NCBI GenBank assembly: GCA_001949185.1
Contig: BDGG01000003.1
Coordinates: 4,199,158-4,263,157 of the forward strand
Source of the DNA: Ramazzottius varieornatus
Lineage: Eukaryota > Tardigrada > Eutardigrada > Parachela > Ramazzottiidae
Direction of reading: 5' to 3'
Length of the DNA: 64,000 nt
Part shown: in pieces, positions 23,421 to 33,394 of the stretch
Layout: the number at the start of each line of letters is the position of its first letter
Numbering within the stretch: the stretch's first letter is position 1
Notes under the pieces: generated by a model
The model's input: the letters and a program-made list of their open reading frames with translations, nothing else
What the model was told of the DNA's origin: nothing
Databases searched by the model: none
Translations under genes and position numbers: made by a program

Positions 23421-25339
23421 TTAATTGAAGTTTGATGTGTCCAGGTTGGATGGGGATTTACTAAACGAGGATGACGAGGGGAAGGACTGCGAGGTTGACA
23501 TACTGGCTTGCCTTGCTGTCGGAGAACTTGAGATCGCTCCATACGGAGGTCGGTATGAGGAAGGCGAACTGTTGGTTGAGTAATTATCGTGATTGCCGTT
23601 GTTATTGTTGTTTGAAGAATATTGCTTGGGAGCTGAGCGGAAGCCGTAGCTTCCTGGATACCCAAAGCCCATACTTCCATATCCGGAGCCCATAGCTCCG
23701 TTGTTTGAAGAACCGTAGCCAGTACCGTAGCCGAGACCGATGGGAGCTGTCATGTAGGGACTGTAGCCCATTCCGCCACCATAGCTACTTCCCACGATCG
23801 GACTTCCCACGATCACGTTGGCTCCGGACGAACCGAGAGTATTGCCCGCTGCAAAGTCTAAGTTCAACTGTCGAGCTAATGGACTTGATAAACCCGAGTT
23901 ACTCGACGAGGATGACAGTGACGATGACGAAGTACCCTGTCCTTGAGTGGGCCTGAACGAATGCTGACCTTGACTTGTCGATAAGGAGGCAAGAGGCGAG
24001 GAGAGTGCTCGATCTGACGCGTCGACTCCGTTTATGATATCCAGAGGACCTAAGCCCACCGTCCCTCCTGGAGTGCCACCCATGTTGATGGTTCCAGTAG
24101 CTGTGGCGGATGGAACTCCCGTTATGACCGTAGAACCAGGAGGCACGGAAGTAAACGGTCCTCCACCTCCGTAACCTCCGCCACCATACCCGCCACCGCC
24201 ACCACCATAACCACCACCATACCCGCCACCTCCATAACCACCACCGCCACCACCATAACCTCCGCCGCCTCCATATCCTCCGCCACCTCCATACATATTG
24301 CCCCCATAGCCGCCACCCATAGAATACGGGGATGACATCCCACCGTAACCACCACCTCCGCCATAACCGCCACCACCATAACCGCCGCCACCGTAACCGC
24401 CACCGTAACCGCCACCGTAACCGCCACCTCCACCATAACCTCCCCCTCCGCCATATCCTCCTGCAAAATTATTGCCGTATCCCATGCCACCAACGGGAGT
24501 GCCGACAATGACGGTCGAGCCAGCTGGAGGTGCAATTGGAGTGCCGGGGATCACCGTTTGGCGATCGCTGAGCGCATTGTTCGATGACGCCGAGGAGCTT
24601 AGCTGGTCAGATGCGCCGCCGCCGCCGGTAGTTACGGTGACTGATATTGGATTGGTCTGCCGAGAAGATAATCCTCCGGTTTCCGCGATGGCGTTCAACG
24701 CGACCTGCAGTGCGCGGTTGATTTCGTCCGTTGCTTGATCAAGGTCCAGCGGTCCCGTTCCAATGGGATTCGTCCCTCCCAATGCACCAGTCCCTGCAGG
24801 TGCTCCAACTATCACGGTTCCGATAGGACCATTGCCGAATCCGTTTCCAAAACCGTATCCACCGCCACCCCCATAACCGCCTCCCCCATAACCGCCTCCG
24901 CCATTACCATAACCAGTGTTAAATCCAGCTGTACCATACATCGTGTTTGTCCCAGCGATGGGTGTGCCTGTTATCACGGTGCTACCCGGCGCGCCTACTC
25001 CAACCGGAGTACCGACTATAACACCAGTCTGTTTGTTCTGAAGTTGAGTGGTAATTTGGGTAGCTAGGTTCTTGGCAAGCGCGGCTAAGGCATCTCTTTG
25101 ATTTGAAGTCGTTGAGAGGCTTGAGGACGACGAGGAGCCCGACGAGGAAGAAGGGGTCTTTGTAGGCGCTGCTGCGTCGTCTGATATTAGGGATAAGCGA
25201 GGGTCCATCTGCATCTTTGGTCTGACGGCTGTGGCGGTAGCTACTTGGTCGGCAATGTACACGAACAATATGACTCCGAAATACTGAAAAACATAAAAAT
25301 CCAAATATCATTTCGCGGAATTACCGTACTGGCAGCCAT
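23421..25339 (-). CDS. secreted glycine-rich structural-type protein
   Basis: A first exon of 15 bases (25339-25325, MAAST) joins 25283-23421 over a 41-base GT-AG intron, giving about 625 residues. An unspliced start at 25304 in the same frame is an alternative. Both give a signal peptide containing YFGVILFVYIADQVATA. Two large blocks of GYGGGG repeats alternate with a recurring hydrophobic unit, STVI-x-G-x-P (as in GSTVITGTP, GSTVIVGTP, GSTVITGVP), seen at least six times. Ser-rich tracts make up the rest. Such sequences occur in cuticle, silk, cement or other extracellular matrix proteins; the exact role is unknown. Confidence 0.82.
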
Positions 25340-25428
25340 GAGAAGGATTCCAAGACATCCGCATAATCGACAGAAACAAGGACAAAACTGTCGAAATACA
25401 ATCGAAACGTCGGCAAATGCGTTCATCC

Positions 25429-25496
25429 AGATCGTCTCTCCAACTGGCGCACGTCTTTAGCTCATTACAATGATAACGTGCGCCAGTTGAGATATG
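25429..25496. repeat. GCGC hairpin repeat, intergenic
   Basis: CTCCAACTGGCGCACG ... CGTGCGCCAGTTGAG; matched CAACTGG/CCAGTTG in both arms suggests compensatory change. Confidence 0.85.
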
Positions 25497-26902
25497 TAAC
25501 TGGGTGAAATCATTCGTCTCTTGTTTGACCTTTTACCATCAAACTACAACTTCATCGAAATCAAGTCTAAATCGAGAACTGAAATATAGAAATTATGGGT
25601 GGGTCACGGTTCGCTGTGATTTTTGTAGAAGTACAAAGTGGGAAGGAACCTTACCGGGATTACTCTGACTTCCATGATTTTTAGGCCGGGAAGACAGATG
25701 GAATTTCGGCCGGAAGATATAAATCCACCCGTACAAAGGATCAGGAATCCCAGAGCGGAACAGGGGGTTAATTAATCCACGATCAAGTTGTCCCAGGAGT
25801 GCATGCTTGTGGTGGGCATATCCAGAGGAGAGCTCGAGGTGAGGTGCGCGCAGAGCGCTTGCGGGGTACCTGACCGATTGAGCGTATTTGACAAATCTGG
25901 TTATCTTTAACCGGCACTAAAGACCTAAGCGTTACTTAAGGATCCCAAGAAACTGACTGATGCTAGTGATGGATATCAAGAGTAGAGGGTTAAGTTTTAT
26001 ACTTCATTAACATGTTCCCACCTTAATGCCTAAATCAAAGTTTACGCTTGTCTGCACCAACTGGCCCAGCACGGTTCCGCGCGCTCTCATCAACAAGAGC
26101 CGACGTGATGTCGACCATGCTTGTATGACAAACTGACGCGCGTTTCACCATACGTCAAACGCAGGTTTCTGTCAGAACCATTATCGAGGCTCCGGTCAAG
26201 ATCTACGAGGAAACACGACAGATGACGTCTCAGGAAACAACCTAAGCCGTACTCGACCCGTCGACCCAAAGGCTCGAGAAACCCACAGTGGCGTTCAAGC
26301 CAATCAACACTGACCATCATGTTGATTGATCTACCGTCCGCCTTAGTTTCCACGGGGTCCTTTTGACCAAAGCCGTCTTCAAAGGTACTTGGTGGACCAA
26401 TGGCGACAGTTGTTCGAGCCCGACGATACGTTTTCGAACAGGTTCGATCATGGGGGTTGACTCATTAGGTTCTCTAGGAACAAAGAATGACAAATTAGAG
26501 CGGCATGTGCTACAGTAGCGTATTATTGATGATGCCAGCTTAATGTCGCGACCTTCAACTTGGCTGTTGCGCTCGTTTGTTTGGTCATTACAGTTGCCGC
26601 TATGCTCAAAGATGTTGATCAAAGGCGATAGTTGATGCAATTTTTGTTTTAAATTATGTATTTACACAGGATGTACAGAGGAGGCTCTTGATGATTGCCG
26701 CGACCAGCGCGTGTGCCGCCGATTCGACGTCTGACCCCGTTCTGGCCCTCACACCAACACCTTTCTCCATCCCGATGACGAATCAGACTTATCATAATTC
26801 GCTCTAATCGCCGGCCTATGCAAACGCGACTGGAAGAAAGACAAGTGTTGTAATTCGTAAAAAGCGCATCTGAATCATTAAGCCAACGCGAGGAAAACAA
26901 AT

Positions 26903-27024
26903 CAGAGCTCGACAAACGAACTGGACAGAATTGTTTTCCCAACTGGCGCACGTTGTCGGTGTTATAGGTCCAGAGCGTGCGCCACTTCGAAGAACGATCT
27001 TCTCCAGTTCGTTTGCCCAGCTCC
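26903..27024. repeat. GCGC hairpin repeat, intergenic
   Basis: Full-length copy: GAGCTCGACAAACGAACTGG and CCAGTTCGTTTGCCCAGCTC enclose CCCAACTGGCGCACG ... CGTGCGCCACTTCG. Confidence 0.9.
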
Positions 27025-27255
27025 CAAATACCTCTTCGAACAATGTTAATTCACTTTATGGAGATCCCTACAATGACAGAATTTGGTTGCTAGAAAGTGA
27101 ATCCGGCCTTCTCGTGATGTCAGCCGAAGATGTAGAATGTGAATAGTAGTATTTTAAAAAAGTCGGCACTAACGTTGCATCGTACCGGAGATCATTGTTA
27201 TCGAGACCAGGAAAACAATCAGGAAAAATATGAAAATTCTCAGACCGTGGAGGGA

Positions 27256-29295
27256 TTATAGGTTGTTCATGGAATGGGTTAGTGGTAACCCAACGTTCTG
27301 GAGTTCTGTCAATAGGTTCTTGTTCAGATTGACCGCCTCGGTGTACTTTTGCGCCACTTCTTGGCCAAAGGTTCTCGCCTGGTTTACATGTCGTCTGCAG
27401 CGTTCGTGTTCGTTTTCGGCGTGTTGCACCAGCCTAGTACATTCCTCTTTGAAGCGATCAATTAAGACCGATTGGCTATGCACAAAGGCGGTCAGTTGTC
27501 TGGTTGTGGTCAAGTTATTTTCGTGAGTTTCTCGCAGACTGGCCAGTTCCTTGTTCAGTGCGTCGATGACTGCTGTTGTTTGCGGTTGGTTCACCCTGTC
27601 AGCCGAGCTGTCCATCTGGCCCGATAGTTTGGCCAAGAGTTGGGCGTTTTCTCGCTCTACCGCCAGCCAGCCGTTCTCAGCTTCGTGTAATCGTTGTCGC
27701 AACTTGGCCATACGTTGTTCCCCCATCTTCCAACGTGTGGTGTAACTGTGAAGTTCTGTACGAGCTTGCTCAAGCTCCGTCGTATGCTTTGTGTTTGCCA
27801 AAGTTAACTCTAACTTTTTTTCGGAAAGTTCGTTTCTCAGTTGCTGAATAATACCTTCAGAAATTTCTTGCCTTGATCTGAGGTTTTGCTGAGCGTTCTG
27901 CAAATTCATCTCAGCAGCATGGCGCGCAGTTCTTTCGAAAGATTCCTTCTTGGATAAAACCTGTAAATACAGATACAATAGTAATACGAAAACCAATAAA
28001 CCGTAACTTTCTTCCATTACCGGAAGATCGGCAAAGAAAACCAATTTACTTTTTCCAAGTGGCGCACGTTCCCGTTGTCATTAGCTGGTTGCGTTCGCCA
28101 CTTGAAACACGTTCTGGTCGAGTCTGTTTCCCGAATTTCCAGTTTCTTCAGTTTACTGCATCTTTACCTGTAGTTCTTCCTGTAATCCTTTGATCCGGTC
28201 TTCTACATTCACAACTTGGACCTTCAAAGCGGAAACCAAATTGCTGTCCTCGGTTCTCAATCGCGCTTCTACAGACTGTCTTTCTCGCTCAAAATCGATC
28301 CGCATGACTTCGCGTTCGTCAGCAGACCGACTAAGAGCCTCTTTCATGTGCTTGTTCTCGCATTCCACACTCGCACACTTCTCCGCGAGCCTCGTGATCT
28401 GTAACCGATGTTCGGCTTCTTCTGCCTTACATCGCGCCAACTGTCTCTTCAGTGAGTCCGTTAGAAGTTCCAGCTCAACTTGGTACTTGGCCGAAGGAAC
28501 CACCGTAGCTTTGGCTTCGAGCAGCTCCAACTGTTCAGTTTTGTCTTGAAGATTGGACTGAGTGAACTCAAATTTTTCTTTAACTCGAGAAACTTCGTGG
28601 TCCTTGAGCTGTAGTTGGGCCTTTAGTTGTTCCACTTGGGCGGTAAGGGTGTCTCGCACATGCAGAACCGATTCGCTCGTTGGACCTACAAGAACAACCT
28701 CGTATCTGTACACTACAATTAGTGCAAGAGCAGGAATGCGGATAACCATACCGAGATTTTCGGTGATGGTTCCGGGAGAAACATCCGACGCCAGAATTTG
28801 ATCCAGCACAGAAATCGTAGTTCTCATCCTTTCTCGCGCTTGCAGTCTCTCATTAGAAGCCAAAAGCGCAGCGAAGGATTCCGTCGACTCACGGGCTTGT
28901 GCAGCATACTCGCGGTTTTCCAGGTTGAGGCGGTCCAGAAGCTTTTGCTGCATATCAATGACGACTATAAGGTCTGCTGCATTCAGCTCTCGGTACTTCT
29001 CCGCGTCTGTAAGCCCTAATGAGCCATTCTGCGATTCTCCAGTCACGATCTCGCCAGGTTCAGCCAGTTGACTTTCTTCCACATCATGTGACGCCCGCAG
29101 AGACTTCTGGGCATCGGAAAGAGACGTTCGCGATCCAGAGAGTGATGGCCTGGAGATCCGTTTATTTCGAGCTGGCGCAATGGGCGAGCTTTCGTTGGTG
29201 TTCCCCGAAGATGAACTGGAAGATGCACGGTCGAAGGCTGTCGTCAAAGGATGCCGAACAGTTGAACCTGCCACGGTCTCCGATCTGGAGAACAT
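27256..29295 (-). CDS. unidentified long coiled-coil protein
   Basis: Exons 29295-28752, 28685-28168 and 27960-27256 give about 588 residues. The start ATG at 29295 follows an acceptor-like cttctag. The N-terminal about 70 residues are Ser-rich and basic (RISRPSLSGSRTSLSDA). From residue about 105 nearly everything is heptad-rich, Leu/Glu/Gln/Lys coiled coil to the C-terminus. The first intron, taken as 28686-28751 (66 bases), is open in frame, so a longer form with 22 extra hydrophobic residues is possible; removing it keeps the coil continuous. Coiled-coil proteins of this shape often serve centrosomes, Golgi or the cytoskeleton, but none can be named here. The second intron holds a hairpin repeat. 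Confidence 0.78.
28020..28140. repeat. GCGC hairpin repeat, intron 2 of long coiled-coil gene
   Basis: TCGGCAAAGAAAACC at the left, TCGAGTCTGTTTCCCGA at the right, core CCAAGTGGCGCACG ... GCGTTCGCCACTTG. Confidence 0.85.
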
Positions 29296-29895
29296 CTTGA
29301 GATCCTTCACAAGTTGTGGACCACAACCTAGAAGAACTCGAAAGCACGGAAACGTTAGATTTGTAGTAAAATTATTTTGGAAACCAAAACAAACAACAAT
29401 AGAGAATTTGCGAATTACGCGAAACCGCCTTCGGCCTTACGATGCATATACCAATCGACAAGCCGAGTTAAAAGCAAACAGCCAATGGACGACTCAACCA
29501 ACACAGCCAAATAGTTATCGCACTTTCCGAATAACGAATCTTATTTAGCTAAAGCAAGTATACTCCGGGACTACGCTATCTAGAAACGCCCGGGCCCCGG
29601 AACCGGAAGTAGGCTTCAAGATTCTTGATTTTTATATGCGCTTGAGAGATACAAGAGCATGTGTACAGACAATGACACAAAAATGCAGAGCAGCTCGCTA
29701 GACAAAGCAGAAGCAGGGAAAAAGCAACATTATCAGAGGAAACATTATATAAAACGGATAACTATACACTACCGTAAACGAGCGTTCCGCAAAGCCAAAG
29801 GTAAAGGGAACTCTAGGGATTTAAAGTTCAGGCGGTAACATGTACAGCTCCATTGTGTAAAGCGGCTACGAACTAGAGAACCCATGCTTAACTGC
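29296..29895. other. intergenic, no gene seen
   Basis: Lies between two minus-strand genes. It should hold the promoter of the coiled-coil gene and the 3' end of the HMG-box gene. No element was recognised. Confidence 0.4.
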
Positions 29896-31017
29896 TTAAT
29901 GAGAAGCTGTAGAAGCACTGGCTGCTTTAGTTTTGGTCGTGTCGTGAGTGCCATGCGCGTCGTCATGAGCTGCCTTCTCTTGAGCAGCATAATCCTGATA
30001 CTTCTTCTTCGAAGTCTTTGTCATAGCTTGCCACTGCGCTCCCAGCTCCTTCAAGTAATCCTTTGCCGGTGTCTCTTCTGGGCGATTATGCATGGCTTCT
30101 TGTATGTAGAAATTGTACGCATTCAGAGGTCGCTTCGGCGGTTCGTCCTTGTTCGGTAAACTCTCCTTGGCGATCCGGGCTCGATCGTAGTCTGCCTTGG
30201 AAGCTTGCTCGTACTTTGCGCGGTCGTTTGTCGACAGATTGCGGAACTCTTCAGCCAGGACACTCATGTACTCGGTCACCTTCTTGTCTTGAGGGCGGTG
30301 AGGCATGTTCTCCTTGACGTACATGTTGTAGGCCGTCAGTGGACGCTTCACCTTGATTCCCTAGAAAGAAACAGCAGTTAACTTCTAGTAAACACCAAGT
30401 CGGAGTACGGTGTGTTAATCGGCCACCCCTACCATCGGCTCGTCTACACGTATCTGGCGGTGGCCGATATATGCATCTTGCCTCCGTCCTAATCCTTAAC
30501 CCGTCTAACCGTCTGCATTCCAGTCGACAAAAACAGCGACAAGAAGAGAAACCACTTCCTGTCGTCATCTACAAAAACTTACCTTCTCTTTAGCATGACG
30601 ATCCTGGTCTTTAGCTGCTAACATCTCATACTTTTCCCGTTCAGTTGGTTTGAGGCGTTTGAAAGCTTCGGTGGCGGCTGTGAAATTGTCGGTAACTTTC
30701 GTTCCATCCGGACGCTTGCCAAGGTGGTCTTTCATGTAATAGTTGAGGGCTGTGAGCGGACGCTTGATTTTGAGAGGCTCTTTGAGAGTCGCCTTTGTCT
30801 TGGCAGTAGTCGTTGTTGATTGCTTCTTTTTGGTCCCTCCAGTAGTAGCAGTTGACTTGGACTTGCCAGTTTTGGACGTCTTGGACGTGGAGCTAGGCGC
30901 TGCGATCCGGGCGACAAAGCCATGCGTGGTAGAGAACAGCGACGGAGTACTGTCGATAGGGATCTGGCGAGAGACGAGCAGAGAACAGCTTCGCAGGAAA
31001 GATGCGGAGAAGGCCAT
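29896..31017 (-). CDS. mitochondrial-type protein with three HMG boxes (TFAM-like)
   Basis: Two exons, 31017-30583 and 30360-29896, give about 299 residues. The N-terminus (MAFSASFLRSCSLLVSRQ) is basic and amphipathic with no acids for the first 20 residues, like a mitochondrial presequence. A Thr/Ser/Lys-rich linker follows. Three HMG boxes then begin IKRPLTALNYYMKDH (residue about 79), VKRPLTAYNMYVKEN (about 148) and PKRPLNAYNFYIQEA (about 220). The tail is Ala/Thr-rich. TFAM, the mitochondrial DNA-packaging and transcription factor, normally has two boxes. A nuclear HMGB-type protein is the alternative if the presequence is not used. It shares a 480-base upstream region with the divergent zinc-finger gene. 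Confidence 0.86.
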
Positions 31018-31497
31018 GGCTGCAGACAAAGCAACAGCTTAGTCTTCGATCGAGGCTTTACAGTTTTCACCTGCATAAAGCGAACAGACATGAAATGCAA
31101 AACTCGTGAAGCTCTATCGGCTACCAAAACTCACCAGTGATTAGCATTCACAATTACGAGTTGACCTGAAGTCCTTGTCCACGCAAAAGTCGAGAACGAG
31201 CATCGTGGAAGCAAAAACAGATCAACTACCTGAAGCTCTCGGTCATATGCTGACCAGAAATGTTTAATCATCGCAATCTGGCCATTAATCATCCAGTCGA
31301 TCAAGAAATCAAATGAAACTGCGCTGGTGGTCTGTTGTTGTATGTCATAAGCATATCATCTGTCATGTAATGTCATGTACAGTAACTAGCATTCTGCCAA
31401 TTTTTCGTACGTGCCACGGTGCCTCCGTATATATTCTTGGGTTCTTCTTCGCGGTCTTTCTATTCTCCCACTGATCTTCGTTGTGAATCTTTGTTGC
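31018..31497. promoter_or_regulatory. shared upstream region of two divergent genes
   Basis: The HMG-box gene (-) and the zinc-finger gene (+) start 480 bases apart, head to head. It is inferred to hold both promoters. No TATA box or other motif was identified with confidence. Confidence 0.4.
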
Positions 31498-32813
31498 ATG
31501 ATTCCAATGGAGCGAGAGAGCGCCGTTTCTAGTGTCTGCAGCAGCGACATCGACTCTTCGTCCCAAGAAGCTCCGTCAACGTCCAAACCGAGCTCCACCA
31601 CTTTACCGTGTCTTTGGAAAGACTGCGAAGAGGTTTGCGACGATGCTATGGCATTCTGGACTCACCTCCAGTGCCATGCTATTGAGAACATGGCCGGACC
31701 ATGCCTGTGGGAACAGTGTCCAAATGGAGGACCGACGGGCGTTTCACGAGCGTCCAGGCATCAGTCAAGGTAATTTAGGATGTCGCACTCGGCAGATAAG
31801 TCCATCCAGATCATTTTCACAAGCGGCGCAAGCTCTCGGCCAATAACAGTGAGGGCGCGCGTCACTTGGAAAACGACACTTTGATTGTTTACCCAGGTGA
31901 CGCACAGTCCCGATGTGATTAGCTTAAAGCGTGCACCACTTGGAAATACGATCTGGGCATTTCATTTGCCGACTGCAAGGTGATTCTTTTTTCATCGCTT
32001 TTGGATCTTCATCTGATAATTAACTAGATGGATATAATTTCCGTAGGTTCATGGAGCACCACATCACCACCCATTTCCCGAAGAACGCCTTCCGATGCTT
32101 CCTTGAAGGTTGCAACAAAGCCTTCGACACTCCAGAGAAGCTGAACGGACACTTGAGCAAGCATCCGCAGCCGAAGAAGAATGAACGACCCGAATTCAAA
32201 TTGGAAGATCCGAACGATGGACGAGTGCGAGAAGCTCCTATGAGTACAATAAGTAAGCCTTTGCAATTCGAGTCTGTCTTCCTTACCTTTATGAACGATG
32301 GTTTGTGGCTCGATAGATATCGCTGGAGGATTGGAGAATCTTCAGAGAATCTGCGCAGCACACGATGTCCTTCGATCCGTCGGGATCTGCTATGTCGCAG
32401 TACACAGGGACTATTTCGTTACCCTCCACGGCATAGTGAGCGCTCCGAAAAATGATTCGTGTTTTCGGAGAGGTGTATGAGACATTTGTTGTATTTTCGT
32501 AGCCCGCGGGAGACTGGAAGTCATGCGCCAATGGATACGAGCAAACGTACAGACTGCATTATCCTTATTTTCCTGATTGGTAATTCTCGAAATACGGTCT
32601 TCACTGTACATATTTGTCGCATAAAATCGGTATTCAGCAAATTCTCACGGTTCTTTTCGCCGTAGGACCAGGCAGCTCTCGATCACCTGCCAACTCGAGT
32701 CTGCTCAAAACAGAAATTCTGTGATAACCTGGAAGCTCCCCCTCTCGAATCCTGTCTTTCGGGATCAGCTCAGACATTTTGTCAAAGAAGCGGAAAAGAG
32801 GTTCGCCAAGTGA
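31498..32813 (+). CDS. C2H2 zinc-finger protein, unassigned
   Basis: Five exons (31498-31769, 32047-32252, 32317-32435, 32503-32579, 32666-32813) join in phase to about 273 residues. The N-terminus is Ser-rich and acidic. Three fingers follow: CLWKDC ... HLQCH; CLWEQC ... HHITTH (interrupted by the first intron); and CFLEGC ... HLSKH. The CxWxxC spacing resembles GLI/ZIC and AEBP2 fingers, which bind DNA or join Polycomb complexes, but the match is not strong enough to name it. The C-terminal half has no zinc motif; it is rich in aromatic residues and ends NPVFRDQLRHFVKEAEKR. Intron 1 contains a dimeric hairpin repeat. The last three exons rest on phase and splice sites only. Confidence 0.78.
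31791..31975. repeat. GCGC hairpin repeat dimer, zinc-finger gene intron 1
   Basis: Two cores (CAAGCGGCGCA ... GCGCGTCACTTGG and CAGGTGACGCAC ... GTGCACCACTTGG) lie inside one outer pair (CGGCAGATAAG ... CATTTGCCGAC). Confidence 0.8.
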
Positions 32814-33394
32814 GCACCCTCCAACCTTTTCTATTGAACATTTTATAGCTTTTTTGTACTTTTGTATTTTACTGGTGAATTGCTATGTGTTTTCCGTTTT
32901 TGAAATTATTTACGGCGTTCAAAACTACGATGGTATCACTTCTCGGACACCTTTCGTCCGTCCTATACGTACATACCTACAATGATAGCCGAAGGCGTTC
33001 TGCTTGTTCTCGCGAAGCCTGGACAGTCTAGAAACCACTGTCCCAAAAGGCGGCGCTTTGCTGCTCAGAACTTATTACCGGTACATCGGTTTACCTAGTT
33101 CGTATCTCGGCAGATTTCATAGATTGCAAAGGTTTGGTACGCCCCTGCAGGCGATTACGTCTGAACGGCAGTGTGTGGCAGTCTACGTAGCGTTGAAGTC
33201 TACTTAGTCTTATGCCTCACATGTTTCCGCTACATGTATTCCGTGCCCGGTCTAATATCATTCAAAAAACAGTTAAAGATAACACTTTTAATATCGGTAT
33301 AAGCTTTGTAACTTAGGAGAGCGAGCTCAATGACTGAAGCTGTCTCACTAAAGCTGGGGACTTCCTCGTTCGTTGCATTACCTTCAGGAGAATC
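32814..33394. other. intergenic, no gene seen
   Basis: Spacer between the zinc-finger gene and FGGY. No convincing exon, RNA or repeat was found. Confidence 0.4.

Larger units (their letters stand above)
25340..27255. other. intergenic with two hairpin repeats, no gene seen
   Basis: Open frames on the minus strand around 26090-26640 and 26649-26951 have no recognisable domain and no consistent splicing. Two hairpin repeats at 25429-25496 and 26903-27024 are the only two of that family found outside introns in this window. Confidence 0.4.

Noticed and set aside
24122-24535. Val/Met/Ala-rich frame on the minus strand within the glycine-rich gene
   Set aside because: It is a frame shadow of the GGY repeat codons.
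26090-26951. Minus-strand frames that might be a retrotransposon remnant
   Set aside because: No reverse transcriptase, integrase or gag motif could be found and the frames do not connect.
28686-28751. Hydrophobic segment MVIRIPALALIVV as a membrane helix in the long coiled-coil protein
   Set aside because: It lies between good GT and AG sites in matching phase and interrupts an otherwise continuous coiled coil, so it is taken as an intron.
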